Source of the DNA: Gordius sp. MW1
Lineage: Eukaryota; Nematomorpha; Gordioida; Gordea; Gordiidae
Length of the DNA stretch: 64,000 nucleotides
Reading direction: 5' to 3'
NCBI GenBank assembly: GCA_964036665.1
Contig: OZ038532.1
Location: 2,914,001 to 2,978,000, forward strand
The notes beneath the pieces are model-generated. The model saw only the letters and a list, made by a program, of their open reading frames with translations, was not told the DNA's origin and made no database searches. A program made the position numbers and the translations under genes. Positions 58,201 to 64,000 of this stretch are shown here, piece by piece. The stretch's first letter is position 1. Each line of letters opens with the position of its first letter.

Positions 58201-61200
58201 TCCTATAAAGGGATAAATATCATATTAATTTTTATTAATTTTATAATTTATTTTTAACACACTTTAAAATATTCTAAATAATCCTTTGAAAAAGATATTG
58301 GCTATGCTTTCTTTTATATATCTCTTATGATATTAGAATATAAATAATTCAAGACTTTATCCACTTGAGACATTTATTATGAAAATCTAGTGACAAAAAG
58401 GAAAGATAACACTTTTAACTTAAAATAACTTATAGCGCCATCTACAATCCAACTTATTTCTTACAGTTAAAAATGCTTAATTAACATGGTTTAAAGAAGT
58501 AACAGAGAACCCTGTTAACATCGTCTATAGCTTTAAGCACGTGCATTATTTTATAAAATAAACTTTAACAATTTTTAAGCACAACACAAATTGCCACATC
58601 AATTTTGTTATGTATTGATATAATATTATTAACAATCAAATTAAAACGATTTTTCAAAAAACCGTAACCAACAGAGGGTTTAATGTAAAAGTTTTTGGAT
58701 TTTGGTCTTGCGACTAAGCCATGGGAGGCAGGGAGGGGCCGCTGCCCTCTCTCTAATTCCAAAAAATATATTAAAACTATGGCTAAAATTTCAAAAATAT
58801 GATCTTGCCCCTCCCTAAATCATTTTTGCCCCCTCTCATGAGGTTGGCTGCTTGCACTATGTATCAAAATGATTTTATTTTTGAGAGTGACTATTTTTAC
58901 AGCTTAAAACTTTATTATATCGTAGAGGTGTGAAAGTCGCACTTCCTCATACCTAAAGGAGAGAACGTCATCTAATTTAAGTTCTACTTTTTTTCGCTGC
59001 CGAATACATAAATAATGTACAAGTCCGCCGCTAGACGAATGAGTCTAAGTCGCCATTTTGTCAACCCTAGGTATAATAAAATGAGACAAAAATGTTACAA
59101 GTTGATGAAAATAAGCCTAAAGCCTTTTCTTATAAGATGATGACATTTATTAATATAAACTACACGGCGTTACCTCTTATATATAGTTGTCATGCGGGTA
59201 GCCAAGGGGGAGGGGGAGGGAAGGGGCGGCTGCCCCCTCTAATCCATAAATTTGTTAATTTTTATTAAAATTATGGCTAAATTGTCAAAAAATGATCATT
59301 TTGCTTCTCCCTACCCCCCTCTAATGCCAATGCTGGCTACGCCCATGATAGTTGTGAATAACAATTACCGTGTATATTTAAGTTAAAAGGTTGTTCTTAA
59401 AATTTGGGAAGATTAGGTTTTTTTTGAAATTGTATTAAGTTTCAGGCTCTTTAGAGTTTAGGGTACTCAGGAACCCCACTATCGTGGAAGAAATTATTTT
59501 ATGGCATGGTCTAAGTGAACTAGTGTTGTAAAAACGGCTGGATTTTTTCTGGTCTACCTTTGGTTCAACTAAGATTAGCGGTCGACCCTGGTACGTTTTT
59601 TTTAAATTTCGACTTAGTCTACAGGTCGATTAAGAAAAACAGACCAAAAAACACAATGTTTCTATTAAAAACGTAAAATACACCACGAAGATTGGTCAAT
59701 TAATTCGCTTGGATGAGCAGGGGCGCAATTGAGAAATTAAATTTAATTATATTTTAGTGGAAGCTTTTTGGCTATAACACGATTATAATTTGAAAACCTA
59801 TATGCCAAACTAATTTGATTTATACATACGTGAGATGAACAATAATACTATCATCATTGATTAGATCGACCGCTCACTAACGATAAAAAGTGTACCTTTT
59901 TTCCGCCAATTTAAAATGTGCACAAATAATGGAAGGTTATATAGATTAGAGTAATTTTGGTTAATTAGAATGTTTTAAAAGCTTAATAAAATAATAATAT
60001 AGAATGAGTTAAACATTATTAACAACATTCTTAAATATATATCCTTAAACAATTCATAAAATAAAATACTGTGTGTGGTGATGTTAGAACAATTTAGTGC
60101 CATCTGCATTTTGTAATCATTTATTAGTTTTCTTTTTTATCAGTTAACTAATGAGGAAGGTAGTCACTTTTTCTATTTTAACAAAGGGGGGGGGCACTGC
60201 ATAGAGACATGGGCGATAGTTAAATTCAAAATGGTGGATGGATTTGATGGTACAAATTTTACCATGTGAAACATATGACATCCATGTATTCTATGGGCAT
60301 CGAAAAACAAAAATTATATGTTTATGCTTCTATGACAAAGTTGTGTCAGGGGTGTCAGTGTAAATTCATTCAATAAATTTTTAAATAAGAAATTTTATTT
60401 TTCTGAAATATTCTATGAAATAACTCGTGTTATAAAAATGGCGGGGTTTCGTTTGGTCGACCTTTGGTTTTAGTCGACTAAACATAAAGAGACCAAAGTT
60501 GGTGTGTTTTTCTTAATCGCAGAAATAGACAAGAAAGTCACTTTTTTTAACCCGAACCCGACCCGACCCGAATGCGTCTTAAATTTTTCCAACCCGACCC
60601 GACCCGAATGCGTCTTAAATTTTTCAACCCGAACCCGACCCGACCCGAAAGTGAAAAAAAGCTAATATTGTAAAATTGATTTTGATGGATTTAAATGGCA
60701 ACAAAATATTATCTCCCAAAAGTGGACAAAACGTTATATGTCTATCATTTCCGGGTCACATGCTAAAAAAGGTAGGTTACATATATATAATCAATTTAGT
60801 CTTTAATTAAAATTGCCTATAAATGGCCCATAGAGTATACTTTTAAGTTAATTGCGGCACTCCTAAATGTGGTTATTATTATTTTCTTCAAAATATTAAC
60901 GAACCCGCAATTTTTTCACATATAAAATGCTTATATCTATATATATAAAGTAAAGTCTATGTATGTTTGTATGTATGTATGTGGATAAGGGTTAAATTCT
61001 GAAACTACCGGTCCGATTTAAAATTTACCCATAGATGCCCAGGGCGGCCAGGGGTAAAATAGCTTTTTTAGAATCCTAAAATTCCTTTTAGTTTTAAAAA
61101 AATCGGACATTTTTCGGCCAGTTTCATTTATAGCATCATATACAATAATGACGTCATACATACAAGGCTGAAGTTTTCTCGAATTTTATTATATTAAAGG

Positions 61201-63503
61201 AAATTGTATTTTTAACAAAACAACGTTTGCCGGGTCGGCTAGTTCTAAAAAAAATTAGTTTGTCTGTATTATCAGGCAATTTTGGTTTTAAGGCCAATAA
61301 CGGTTGTGGCAAAATTGTGCGAAAAGGAGAAAATTTGATTATTATTTCAAAAACTCTTATTTTTTAAATCATGTTTGTAAAATTTGATAAATTAATTTTA
61401 TTCTAGTGTATAAGTTAGGCGATAAAACAAGTTGGGACATTAATATTTAAAAAATGGGAATTAAGAAAATCATATGTTTTGTGATATCAATTACATGTTC
61501 ATTATAATTTAGCATCCATCAAGATATTTTACTTTTCTGAGTTTAAAAATGCGCAATTCCAAAATCCAGATACAATTTAAAAGAAATTAATTTATGAATG
61601 TATGAGATAAATTAATCATATATTTCGATATCAATTATAAAATATTATATAAAATAGCATTATTTTAAAAGATATGTCCATTATTCAATATAAAATTTAA
61701 CGTTCAACCCGAACCCGACCCGACCCGAAGTTTTTTAATTTTTAACCCGACCCGACCCAAAAGCATTTTAAAATTTTCAACCCGGGTCACCCGTGCAGGG
61801 CTCTAAAATAGATCCAGTTCTTTGTTCAAACCTCTGACTTTTGGTCTGTTTAAGTCGGCTAAAACCAAAGGGCCGGGCCATCAAATGAAACCCAGCCCTT
61901 TTTACAACACTTGAAATAACACCTTTAAAGAGAGATAGCCTTTTTCGTTATAATCTGTGTTGATCCTAAATTTTTAAAAATAAATGCAACTAATGTAAAC
62001 TTAACTAAGACGCATCATTTTTTAAGAAATTACCAAAGAGATTGATTAAAATAAATAAAACTTTGCCGTTATTTTTTTTTTTTTTTTTTTTTTTTGGTCA
62101 AAAAGCTTATTTTCACGAAACAAGGTTACATAAATAAGCGAAGTATATAAATAAAGAAAGACATATTGGTTAAATACAAAGATCTATATCATTATCTTCT
62201 AAAACGGGCCATGAGTCGGCGAAGGATTTAAAGTTGTATCGTACAACAAGAATCCCTAGTTGTTGCCTGAGTAAAAAGGATGCAGAAATTTTAGATTTCG
62301 GTGAGCGTTTTCCGTAGTGTAATCGGGCTAAAACAAAACAAAAAAATATAAATTCATTTTTTTAAATTTAATTTTGCAGGATGTGGAAACGATTTTGGCG
62401 CCAGAAGTTGAAGAAATAACAGAATTACCCACTCAGAATATTCGTCCACCCTCACCCGTGTCGAGCGCAATGGAGCCATGCCAAATACATGAAATAATTT
62501 TAAACAGAGTTAGAACCCTTTTTTTGCATTTTTTCAAAAAACAATTTCATAATATTTTTGCATTGTACTGAGTTTTGAAATTGTTTTTAACAATAGCTTA
62601 TTCCTAAAATATAATATAATGCTCATGTAGGCAGAAAACAATTTACCGTTTTCTTTCGCCATACTTATATTTGCACTTTTTAGTGAATTATATTATCACA
62701 AGTTTTGCGAATTTTTCATATTAAAAAGGGAAGAAATCTGTGAAAAAATAATTAAATTAAAAACGCATTTTAAATGATATAATAGTGAATAAGAAATAGA
62801 CGTGGTACATAAATCGTATTATATTCCTTAAGCTTAACTAAGATTTAGAATAAAAAAAACCGATCTTATTTCCCTATAAGTAGGAATTGATATTTTGCTC
62901 GTAAAATTTGCGATTAGATGAAGTGCATAGTTTAAAATGGCGGATAAATATACCATTTAAAGCATGTGGCATGAACAACAGCCTATGAAGTGTTGAAAAC
63001 CAATAAACGGAGAAATCTGAGATTTAAACATAAAATTTTGTTTTTAGTAATACAATCTCAGGTTTCATATTTACGTTTCTATCAATTAAAATGTTATCTA
63101 TATTTTACAAAAAGATTCCACGTCTTCATATTATATTTATAGAACTAATCTTAAAATAATCGAGATTTAAAGTGCCATATAGGCCTTAAAAAAGAATTAT
63201 ATATTATATTCAAGCCCTTTTAATTTATTTTAAATTTTAAGGGCTATGCAATTTATGGATTTGAGGAAAAATGTCTTATTCTATCTTGTCTCACTTGTTA
63301 AATTCAAAATGGCCCCCAATTTTTGAAGGAATTTAAAATAAATAAATAAATTGATTCTTGATTTCATTGTGTATGCAGAATGGCCAAGGCTTGGGATTTA
63401 GCATTAGTGGAGGTATCGATAACTACGTCCCTGAGACTGGTACTGATGTTATCGTTACTAAACTCATTCCCGGCGGATTAGCTATTCAAGATGGCCGGCT
63501 AAA
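34272..63503 (+). CDS. dlg1: Discs-large family MAGUK scaffold, 5' part (L27, linker, start of PDZ1)
   Basis: Six exons: 34272-34290, 38119-38250, 39331-39563 (end uncertain), 56805-57254, 62380-62508 and 63379-63503, continuing beyond the window. Split codons rejoin consistently (G|AT gives Asp at both of the first two introns; the next two introns are phase 0). The product starts [15 protein letters not shown], matching the MPVRKQD start of L27-containing DLG isoforms, then an L27 domain to about residue 62 ending [13 protein letters not shown] long linker follows, then PDZ1 with HEIILNR and GLGFSISGG, the peptide-binding loop. DLG proteins organise septate/adherens junctions and synapses; the L27 domain pairs with partner scaffolds and PDZ1-2 bind C-terminal tails of channels. 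PDZ2, PDZ3, SH3 and guanylate-kinase-like exons would lie to the right. Confidence 0.93.
34291..38118. other. dlg intron 1, 3.8 kb; no nested gene seen
   Basis: AT-rich. Contains an inverted-repeat pair around a telomere-like stretch (36520-36765) and GC-rich short blocks near 36110-36140 and 36280-36300. No other exon was recognised. Confidence 0.55.
36520..36765. repeat. Inverted repeat flanking a short TTAGGG run
   Basis: gaaaactcagctcaatgaat (36540-36559) is partly repeated inverted at 36727-36750. Between them lies gggttagggttagggttaga, about three TTAGGG units, at 36577-36597, then an AT-rich tract. Possibly a small transposon; the TTAGGG run is too short to be called a telomere relic with confidence. 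Confidence 0.45.
38119..38250 (+). CDS. dlg1: dlg exon 2: main part of the L27 domain
   Basis: Acceptor tgtatag, donor gtgtaa. Encodes residues 7-50: [29 protein letters not shown] and SDLFRALL. This is the three-helix heterodimerisation domain; the pattern L-x-x-Y-x-x-R-L and R-V-I-x-x-x-x-S-x-L-F-x-A-L is that of fly and vertebrate DLG. Confidence 0.93.
38338..38492. mobile_element. GGGCGTAGCCA hAT miniature element
   Basis: Starts catgggcgtagccagagg with a G10 run, has actatggctaaaatttcg in the middle and ends ggctacacccattg. It lies 88 bp after dlg exon 2, inside intron 2. Confidence 0.75.
39331..39563 (+). CDS. dlg1: dlg exon 3: end of L27 and start of the linker
   Basis: Acceptor gcgttaaag. 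Codes [15 protein letters not shown], the invariant end of the DLG L27 region, then a repeat-like [20 protein letters not shown] and [13 protein letters not shown]. The frame runs to TAA at 39591-39593. Exon 4 starts in phase 0, so a phase-0 donor is needed: gtgcga after Glu (39563) or gtcgtc after Lys (39572) both fit; I chose the first as nearer the consensus. Read-through to the TAA would give a short isoform with only L27. Confidence 0.8.
40164..40433. mobile_element. hAT miniature element, 270 bp, with intact 8-bp duplication
   Basis: Terminal repeats caggcgcgtag and ctacgcgcctg; internal caagggggaagaaaa repeated near both ends. GGGCTTAG at 40156-40163 recurs at 40434-40441, the 8-bp hAT target duplication. 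It shows that the CGTAGCCA-ended repeats of this window are hAT-mobilised. Confidence 0.88.
41243..41700. mobile_element. CATAGACT...AGTCTATG element, about 450 bp
   Basis: Starts catagactagagactgctc and ends gaacagtctatg, an inverted pair. Internal blocks agtgtacc, tttccgcca, tgccatctgcattttat and ttcaaaatggtgga are shared with 59865-60300 and partly with 47290-47480 and 62925-62990. Non-coding. Confidence 0.7.
42060..42300 (-). pseudogene. Possible BED zinc-finger relic of a hAT transposase
   Basis: Minus-strand reading gives [24 protein letters not shown] then VPNVKGN between stops. C-x2-C followed by I-x-G-x-I-x-x-I and a proline-ended block recalls BED fingers of hAT transposases. Short and degraded, so uncertain. 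Confidence 0.35.
42325..42757. mobile_element. Inverted-repeat element with about 75-bp arms
   Basis: tgatgacgcgcgaagcgaaa at the left end through ttcttcattctttttctt is repeated inverted at the right end (aaaaagaatgaagaatttg to cgcttcgcgcgtcatca) with about 90 percent identity by eye. The core contains gtgaaaccgcagacgatt and ttcgccagcggcaaaaagcg. No open frame. Superfamily unknown. Confidence 0.75.
42880..43290 (-). pseudogene. RTE LINE 3' fragment
   Basis: Minus frame reads [48 protein letters not shown] and MIRWSL, close to the thumb region of the RTE at 4630-4910. Truncated at both ends with a shifted joint after the first motif. Confidence 0.87.
43291..44054. other. No gene assigned; one open frame of 65-79 codons
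   Basis: A plus-strand frame (43759-43989) reads [20 protein letters not shown] then [14 protein letters not shown]. The composition is protein-like but no splice sites, start codon or family support it. Confidence 0.3.
44055..44750. mobile_element. Palindromic MITE of the GTTGTAAAAACGGC family, split by a hAT insertion
   Basis: gctttgtttggtctaccttt, gactaacgggcgac and gcagaccaaaatttg match the copy at 59523-59665. The element at 44225-44679 is inserted near its right end. Confidence 0.55.
44225..44679. mobile_element. Foldback hAT element, 455 bp, arms of 32-bp subrepeats, intact 8-bp duplication
   Basis: Ends TAGTGATGGT and ACCATCACTA. GTTTAGTC at 44217-44224 recurs at 44680-44687. Each arm contains about three or four subrepeats of roughly 32 bp (tgactatgtgctatagctc, tagcgcctt), oriented head-to-head. 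The innermost 43 bp of the arms (gtggcgctaacattgttata to ttaaattgc) pair perfectly around a 36-bp loop holding a palindromic ccacatgtg. No coding potential. Confidence 0.9.
44870..45116. mobile_element. GGGCGTAGCCA hAT miniature element with poly-G and poly-C
   Basis: catgggcgttcgcagggg at the left and acctgggtacgcccatg at the right. G10 (44884-44893) and C13 (44942-44954) lie inside. Confidence 0.65.
45165..45310 (-). pseudogene. RTE LINE fragment (endonuclease-RT linker)
   Basis: Minus frame: [20 protein letters not shown] then LDDKEATG, matching AKRKAKIAVAIAKNEAY and following LDTKGGD of the copy at 2144-5231. Same orientation as 42880-43290; both may be parts of one old insertion separated by later elements. 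Confidence 0.65.
45356..45498. mobile_element. GGGCGTAGCCA hAT miniature element
   Basis: catggacttagccaaggggg ... ccaatgctggatacgcccatg, about 143 bp, with the usual ctgcccccctctcaatcc and tattgcccccctctcac blocks. Confidence 0.75.
47290..47485. repeat. Partial CATAGACT element
   Basis: gtgcatagactactcatta, tatccgccatattgaaatatgc and the following blocks match the left half of 41243-41700. Confidence 0.5.
47860..48140 (+). repeat. ATTGCTATGCAATTTATGGG repeat plus CCGTC and CCCCACCCCTC duplications
   Basis: tgctatgcaatttatgggatcg followed by tccgtccgtcgtccgtcgtc, then two copies of tgccccacccctcatctctatc (47998-48050). A second tgctatgcaattta at 48130 leads into the hairpin array. Confidence 0.6.
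48150..48840 (+). repeat. Hairpin satellite array B, six units of about 97-130 bp
   Basis: A decayed tRNA-type box B (ggggttagaatcccgg, 48154-48169) and a T-rich stretch lead to ctttttggccgtccgctggc and six units, each with tgctgaccaatgg, A-run, tgaccattggccaaaatgtg. Units start near 48246, 48371, 48480, 48573, 48687 and 48791. The inner units share tatatccacttttaccgtgt. Same unit as array A in reverse orientation. Confidence 0.85.
49140..49350 (-). mobile_element. Non-autonomous Helitron fragment
   Basis: In reverse complement, aactaccagcccgattcgc, aaactttacccgtagg and cccagggcggccgggggtaa match the element at 60948-61245 in order. Confidence 0.65.
49430..49835 (+). mobile_element. tRNA-headed SINE-like composite
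   Basis: tRNA-like head (49562-49633), then T-rich spacer, ttgttcatgttaatacc, ttgaccgtccactggctactgacc, gaccattggcc hairpin and the ccctatgtcctcccctacaa module. A 5' piece (49440-49480) with another ctggctactgacc lies before the head. The modules are those of arrays A and B, so this locus shows the probable single-copy form. Confidence 0.65.
49562..49633 (+). tRNA. tRNA-like sequence (pseudogene or SINE head)
   Basis: gccagcgtggtatagtgg has a box A (TGGTATAGTGG) and gggttcaagtctggg a box B (GGTTCAAGTC) at normal spacing, with cttgcga between as an anticodon-loop-like segment. Acceptor and anticodon stems do not pair properly, so it is unlikely to be a working tRNA. It is followed by T10, a possible Pol III stop. 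Confidence 0.5.
50657..50806. mobile_element. Palindromic MITE, GTTGTAAAAACGGC family, best copy
   Basis: 150 bp with perfect 25-bp terminal inverted repeats, gttgtaaaaacggctggg to cccagccgtttttacaac. Further inner pairing (gatcgacc, ggttttagtcca) makes nearly the whole element a hairpin. No target duplication is obvious. Confidence 0.85.
51190..51358. mobile_element. GGGCGTAGCCA hAT miniature element
   Basis: catgggcgtagccaaggggg to gctgtctacgcccatg. Flanks ctcggccg and cccgtccg match at 6 of 8 positions, compatible with a decayed duplication. Confidence 0.75.
53805..53975. mobile_element. GGGCGTAGCCA hAT miniature element
   Basis: Left end aggcgtagccatgg, right end actaactacgcccat, with C10 near 53841-53850 and the usual attaaggctaaaatt core. 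Confidence 0.65.
55485..55525. repeat. End of a CCCGGGTCACCCGTGCAGG hAT family element
   Basis: gtcgggtttcgggtcacccg then tgctggtctctaa matches the right end of the elements at 61700-61805 and 26400-26453. Confidence 0.5.
55905..56045. mobile_element. Decayed GTTGTAAAAACGGC MITE
   Basis: gttgtaaaacacagctaggt, ctttggttttagtagac and aaactccaaccgtttta keep the family's order with much divergence. Confidence 0.6.
56385..56545. mobile_element. GGGCGTAGCCA hAT miniature element, reverse orientation, next to an ATTGCATAGCAATT copy
   Basis: ggtgtagccagcattggg, gaggggggcaata, ctccctgcctcccacccc and tatgcgcccat are the reverse complement of the usual order. ataaattgcatagcaatt precedes it at 56380-56397. 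Confidence 0.65.
56805..57254 (+). CDS. dlg1: dlg exon 4: linker with His-rich and Ser/Thr-rich tracts
   Basis: 150 codons, acceptor aatccttag, donor gtattt, phase 0 at both ends. Starts [11 protein letters not shown], comparable to the KYRYQDED segment that begins an exon in vertebrate DLGs. Residues 181-197 of the protein, [17 protein letters not shown], are a histidine-rich tract; then an acidic part ([13 protein letters not shown]) and [17 protein letters not shown]. It is far less AT-rich than its surroundings. Such a His tract is not a usual DLG feature as far as I know. An alternative first exon spliced here would give an L27-less isoform, as in vertebrates. Confidence 0.85.
57563..57740. 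mobile_element. GTTGTAAAAACGGC MITE
   Basis: gttgtaaaaacggctggg at the left; ggccaaacaaaatccaac then tgttacaac at the right. Middle ctttggttttagtctac and ctttgtttagtccact are inverted partners. Confidence 0.8.
57780..58112. mobile_element. GC-ended hAT-like element, about 330 bp
   Basis: Left part cgcccgaactcggcctagtc and gaccctt-like words; right part ggggccgggcttttctggtc. AT-rich middle. Belongs to the GC-rich-ended hAT group. Confidence 0.5.
58170..58230 (+). ncRNA. Decayed hammerhead-like motif
   Basis: CTGATGA at 58192-58198, a short hairpin tcct-ataa-aggga, then TAAA where GAAA is required, and atatcat after it. One essential core base is changed and stem I is not evident, so at most a relic. 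Confidence 0.3.
58715..58855. mobile_element. GGGCGTAGCCA hAT miniature element, ends decayed
   Basis: gccatgggaggcagggaggg, ccgctgccctctctctaatt, aactatggctaaaatttc, cttgcccctccctaaatc and aggttggctgc. Confidence 0.6.
59191..59347. mobile_element. GGGCGTAGCCA hAT miniature element with intact 8-bp duplication
   Basis: catgcgggtagccaaggggg to tgctggctacgcccatg, 157 bp. ATAGTTGT at 59183-59190 recurs at 59348-59355. Confidence 0.88.
59523..59668. mobile_element. GTTGTAAAAACGGC MITE, divergent subtype
   Basis: gtgttgtaaaaacggctgg, ctacctttggttcaac, agcggtcgacc, then gattaagaaaaacagacc. Confidence 0.7.
59865..60300. mobile_element. CATAGACT-type element, second copy
   Basis: aagtgtacctttttt, tttagtgccatctgcatttt and ttcaaaatggtgga align with 41243-41700 along most of its length. 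Contains a G8 run. Confidence 0.65.
60728..60895 (+). repeat. Fragment of the hammerhead repeat, lacking the CTGATGA core
   Basis: aaaacgttatatgtctatca, gggtcacatgctaaaaaagg, then ttaagttaattgcggcac and ggttattattattttctt match 7660-7815. The 5' strand of stem I, the CTGATGA core and stem II are gone. Confidence 0.75.
60948..61245 (+). mobile_element. Non-autonomous Helitron
   Basis: Starts tctatatatataaag with tatgtatgtttgtatg, contains gatgcccagggcggcc and aaatcggacatttttcgg, and ends cgtttgccgggtcggctag. A TC start, a GC-rich 3' hairpin region and a CTAG end without terminal inverted repeats or target duplication are Helitron hallmarks. Confidence 0.75.
62072..62335 (-). pseudogene. RLE LINE 3' end, 5'-truncated, with poly(A) tail
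   Basis: On the minus strand an open frame reads [35 protein letters not shown] and [12 protein letters not shown] before TAA near 62173, then a 3' UTR and a 24-base A tail (T at 62072-62095). Homologous to the end of the copy at 9134-11176 but another subfamily. It lies antisense in dlg intron 4 and ends about 45 bp before the exon 5 acceptor. Confidence 0.87.
62380..62508 (+). CDS. dlg1: dlg exon 5: end of linker, first strand of PDZ1
   Basis: 43 codons, acceptor aattttgcag, donor gttaga, phase 0 both ends. Reads [28 protein letters not shown], then [10 protein letters not shown], equivalent to YEEIVLER before the carboxylate-binding loop in DLG PDZ1. Confidence 0.9.
62509..63378. other. 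dlg intron 5; AT-rich with a CATAGACT-type fragment
   Basis: aaaatggcggataaatatacc and acagcctatgaag near 62933-62980 match the right end of 41243-41700. gggctatgcaatttatgg at 63240 is a fragment of the ATTGCTATGCAATT repeat. No exon seen. Confidence 0.5.
63379..63503 (+). CDS. dlg1: dlg exon 6: core of PDZ1
   Basis: Acceptor tgtatgcag, donor gtaata; 41 codons plus two bases. Reads [17 protein letters not shown], then [24 protein letters not shown] is the carboxylate-binding loop; I-x-V-T-K-L-I-x-G-G-x-A-x-x-D-G-R-L is the DLG PDZ1 signature. The rest of PDZ1 lies to the right of the window. Confidence 0.95.
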
Positions 63504-64000
63504 GTAATATTTATCAAAACGTTTGTCTGCCCTTTAAATTAAAAGGTTTTCGTTTTACATCTGATAAAAAGTTGTAAAAAACGGTTATAATACATAAATA
63601 TCTTTTAATACCTTGTAGGTCAAATATCTTTTTGGGGACAATTACAATCATGTTACAGTTTAGTCTTTATTAAGAATGCGAGCGAAAATTTTATAAAATT
63701 AATTGCTATGCAATTTATGGGCTCGTTTTTGGTTGTACATCCTGTCCAACTTGTGGTTTTTTTAATAATTGCTGTGGGAACTTATGTGCGATTTTAATGG
63801 CTATGTGCTTGTGTAAAAGACTTTTGACTCGCATATAGACTAGCTAATGACCGCTGATTGGCTTCACTTTTTTCGACCTCGCCCCATCTCAAATTCCATT
63901 TTTATTTTTGGGCTCGACTAATTAATTACCTTTATCTTTATATATAATTTGTTACTTGTCTAGGTTGCTTTATAACGGATAATTGCGAAACTGGCTAAAT
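63504..64000. repeat. dlg intron 6 start with a complete ATTGCTATGCAATT dispersed repeat (63700-63930)
   Basis: attgctatgcaatttatggg, ttggttgtacatcctgtcc, ttgctgtgggaacttatg, aaagacttttgactcgcata, ttggcttcacttttttcgac. It matches 23975-24215 in reverse complement over about 230 bp. Confidence 0.7.

Larger units (their letters stand above)
60425..61915. mobile_element. Nested block: palindromic MITE split by a GC-ended hAT element
   Basis: The left half of a GTTGTAAAAACGGC MITE (ggcggggtttcgtttggtcg, 60425-60535) and its right half (ggccatcaaatgaaacccag to ttacaacac, 61830-61910) enclose an element with ends rich in aacccgacccgacccg (60548-60650 and 61700-61790), whose right end is gggtcacccgtgcagggctc. 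That element in turn contains the repeats at 60728 and 60948. Confidence 0.7.

Noticed and set aside
1-64000. CRISPR-like or bacterial systems
   Set aside because: Tandem repeats present are satellite or transposon subrepeats with no spacer pattern, and all host genes have spliceosomal introns.

Overview
This is a eukaryotic, almost certainly invertebrate metazoan, AT-rich window. It has large introns with GT-AG splice sites, a discs-large (DLG) family scaffold gene whose L27 and PDZ exons are recognisable, and a dense load of animal-type transposons: RTE-clade and RLE-type LINEs, Helitrons, hAT elements and their miniature derivatives, a hammerhead-ribozyme repeat and tRNA-related repeats. 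I cannot place it in a phylum from sequence alone.

Layout. 1-1.4 kb: a minus-strand Helitron Rep/helicase relic and a small inverted-repeat element. 2.1-5.25 kb: a young RTE LINE with a perfect 15-bp target duplication. 6.1-7.85 kb: palindromic repeats and a repeat carrying a hammerhead ribozyme. 8.3-11.24 kb: a nearly complete LINE with a restriction-like endonuclease (RLE LINE). 12.73-14.45 kb, minus strand: a five-exon gene for a 213-residue secreted protein of unknown family, assembled here from splice sites and matching phases. 17.7-20.65 kb: an old RTE copy followed directly by the 3' end of an RLE LINE. 21.8-34 kb: LINE relics, two candidate host exons, a hAT element, tandem arrays built from a tRNA-like repeat, and two near-identical non-autonomous hAT elements whose ends are arrays of TCTCG/GAGAC.

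From 34.27 kb to the right edge runs the 5' half of the dlg gene on the plus strand. Exon 1 encodes MPVLKQ, exons 2-3 the L27 domain, exon 4 a His-rich and Ser/Thr-rich linker, exon 5 the linker and first PDZ strand, and exon 6 the GLGF loop of PDZ1. The gene continues past the window. Its introns (3.8, 1.1, about 17, 5.1 and 0.9 kb) are filled with repeats, including hAT-derived miniature elements with intact 8-bp target duplications, a second hairpin-satellite array, RTE fragments, and a three-level nest at 60.4-61.9 kb.

Functionally there are two supported host genes: a cortical/junction scaffold (dlg) and a small secreted protein on the opposite strand. Everything else with coding potential belongs to transposable elements. 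No CRISPR, operon or prokaryotic feature is present. Repeat boundaries were set by eye and are good to a few bases only where a target duplication is stated.
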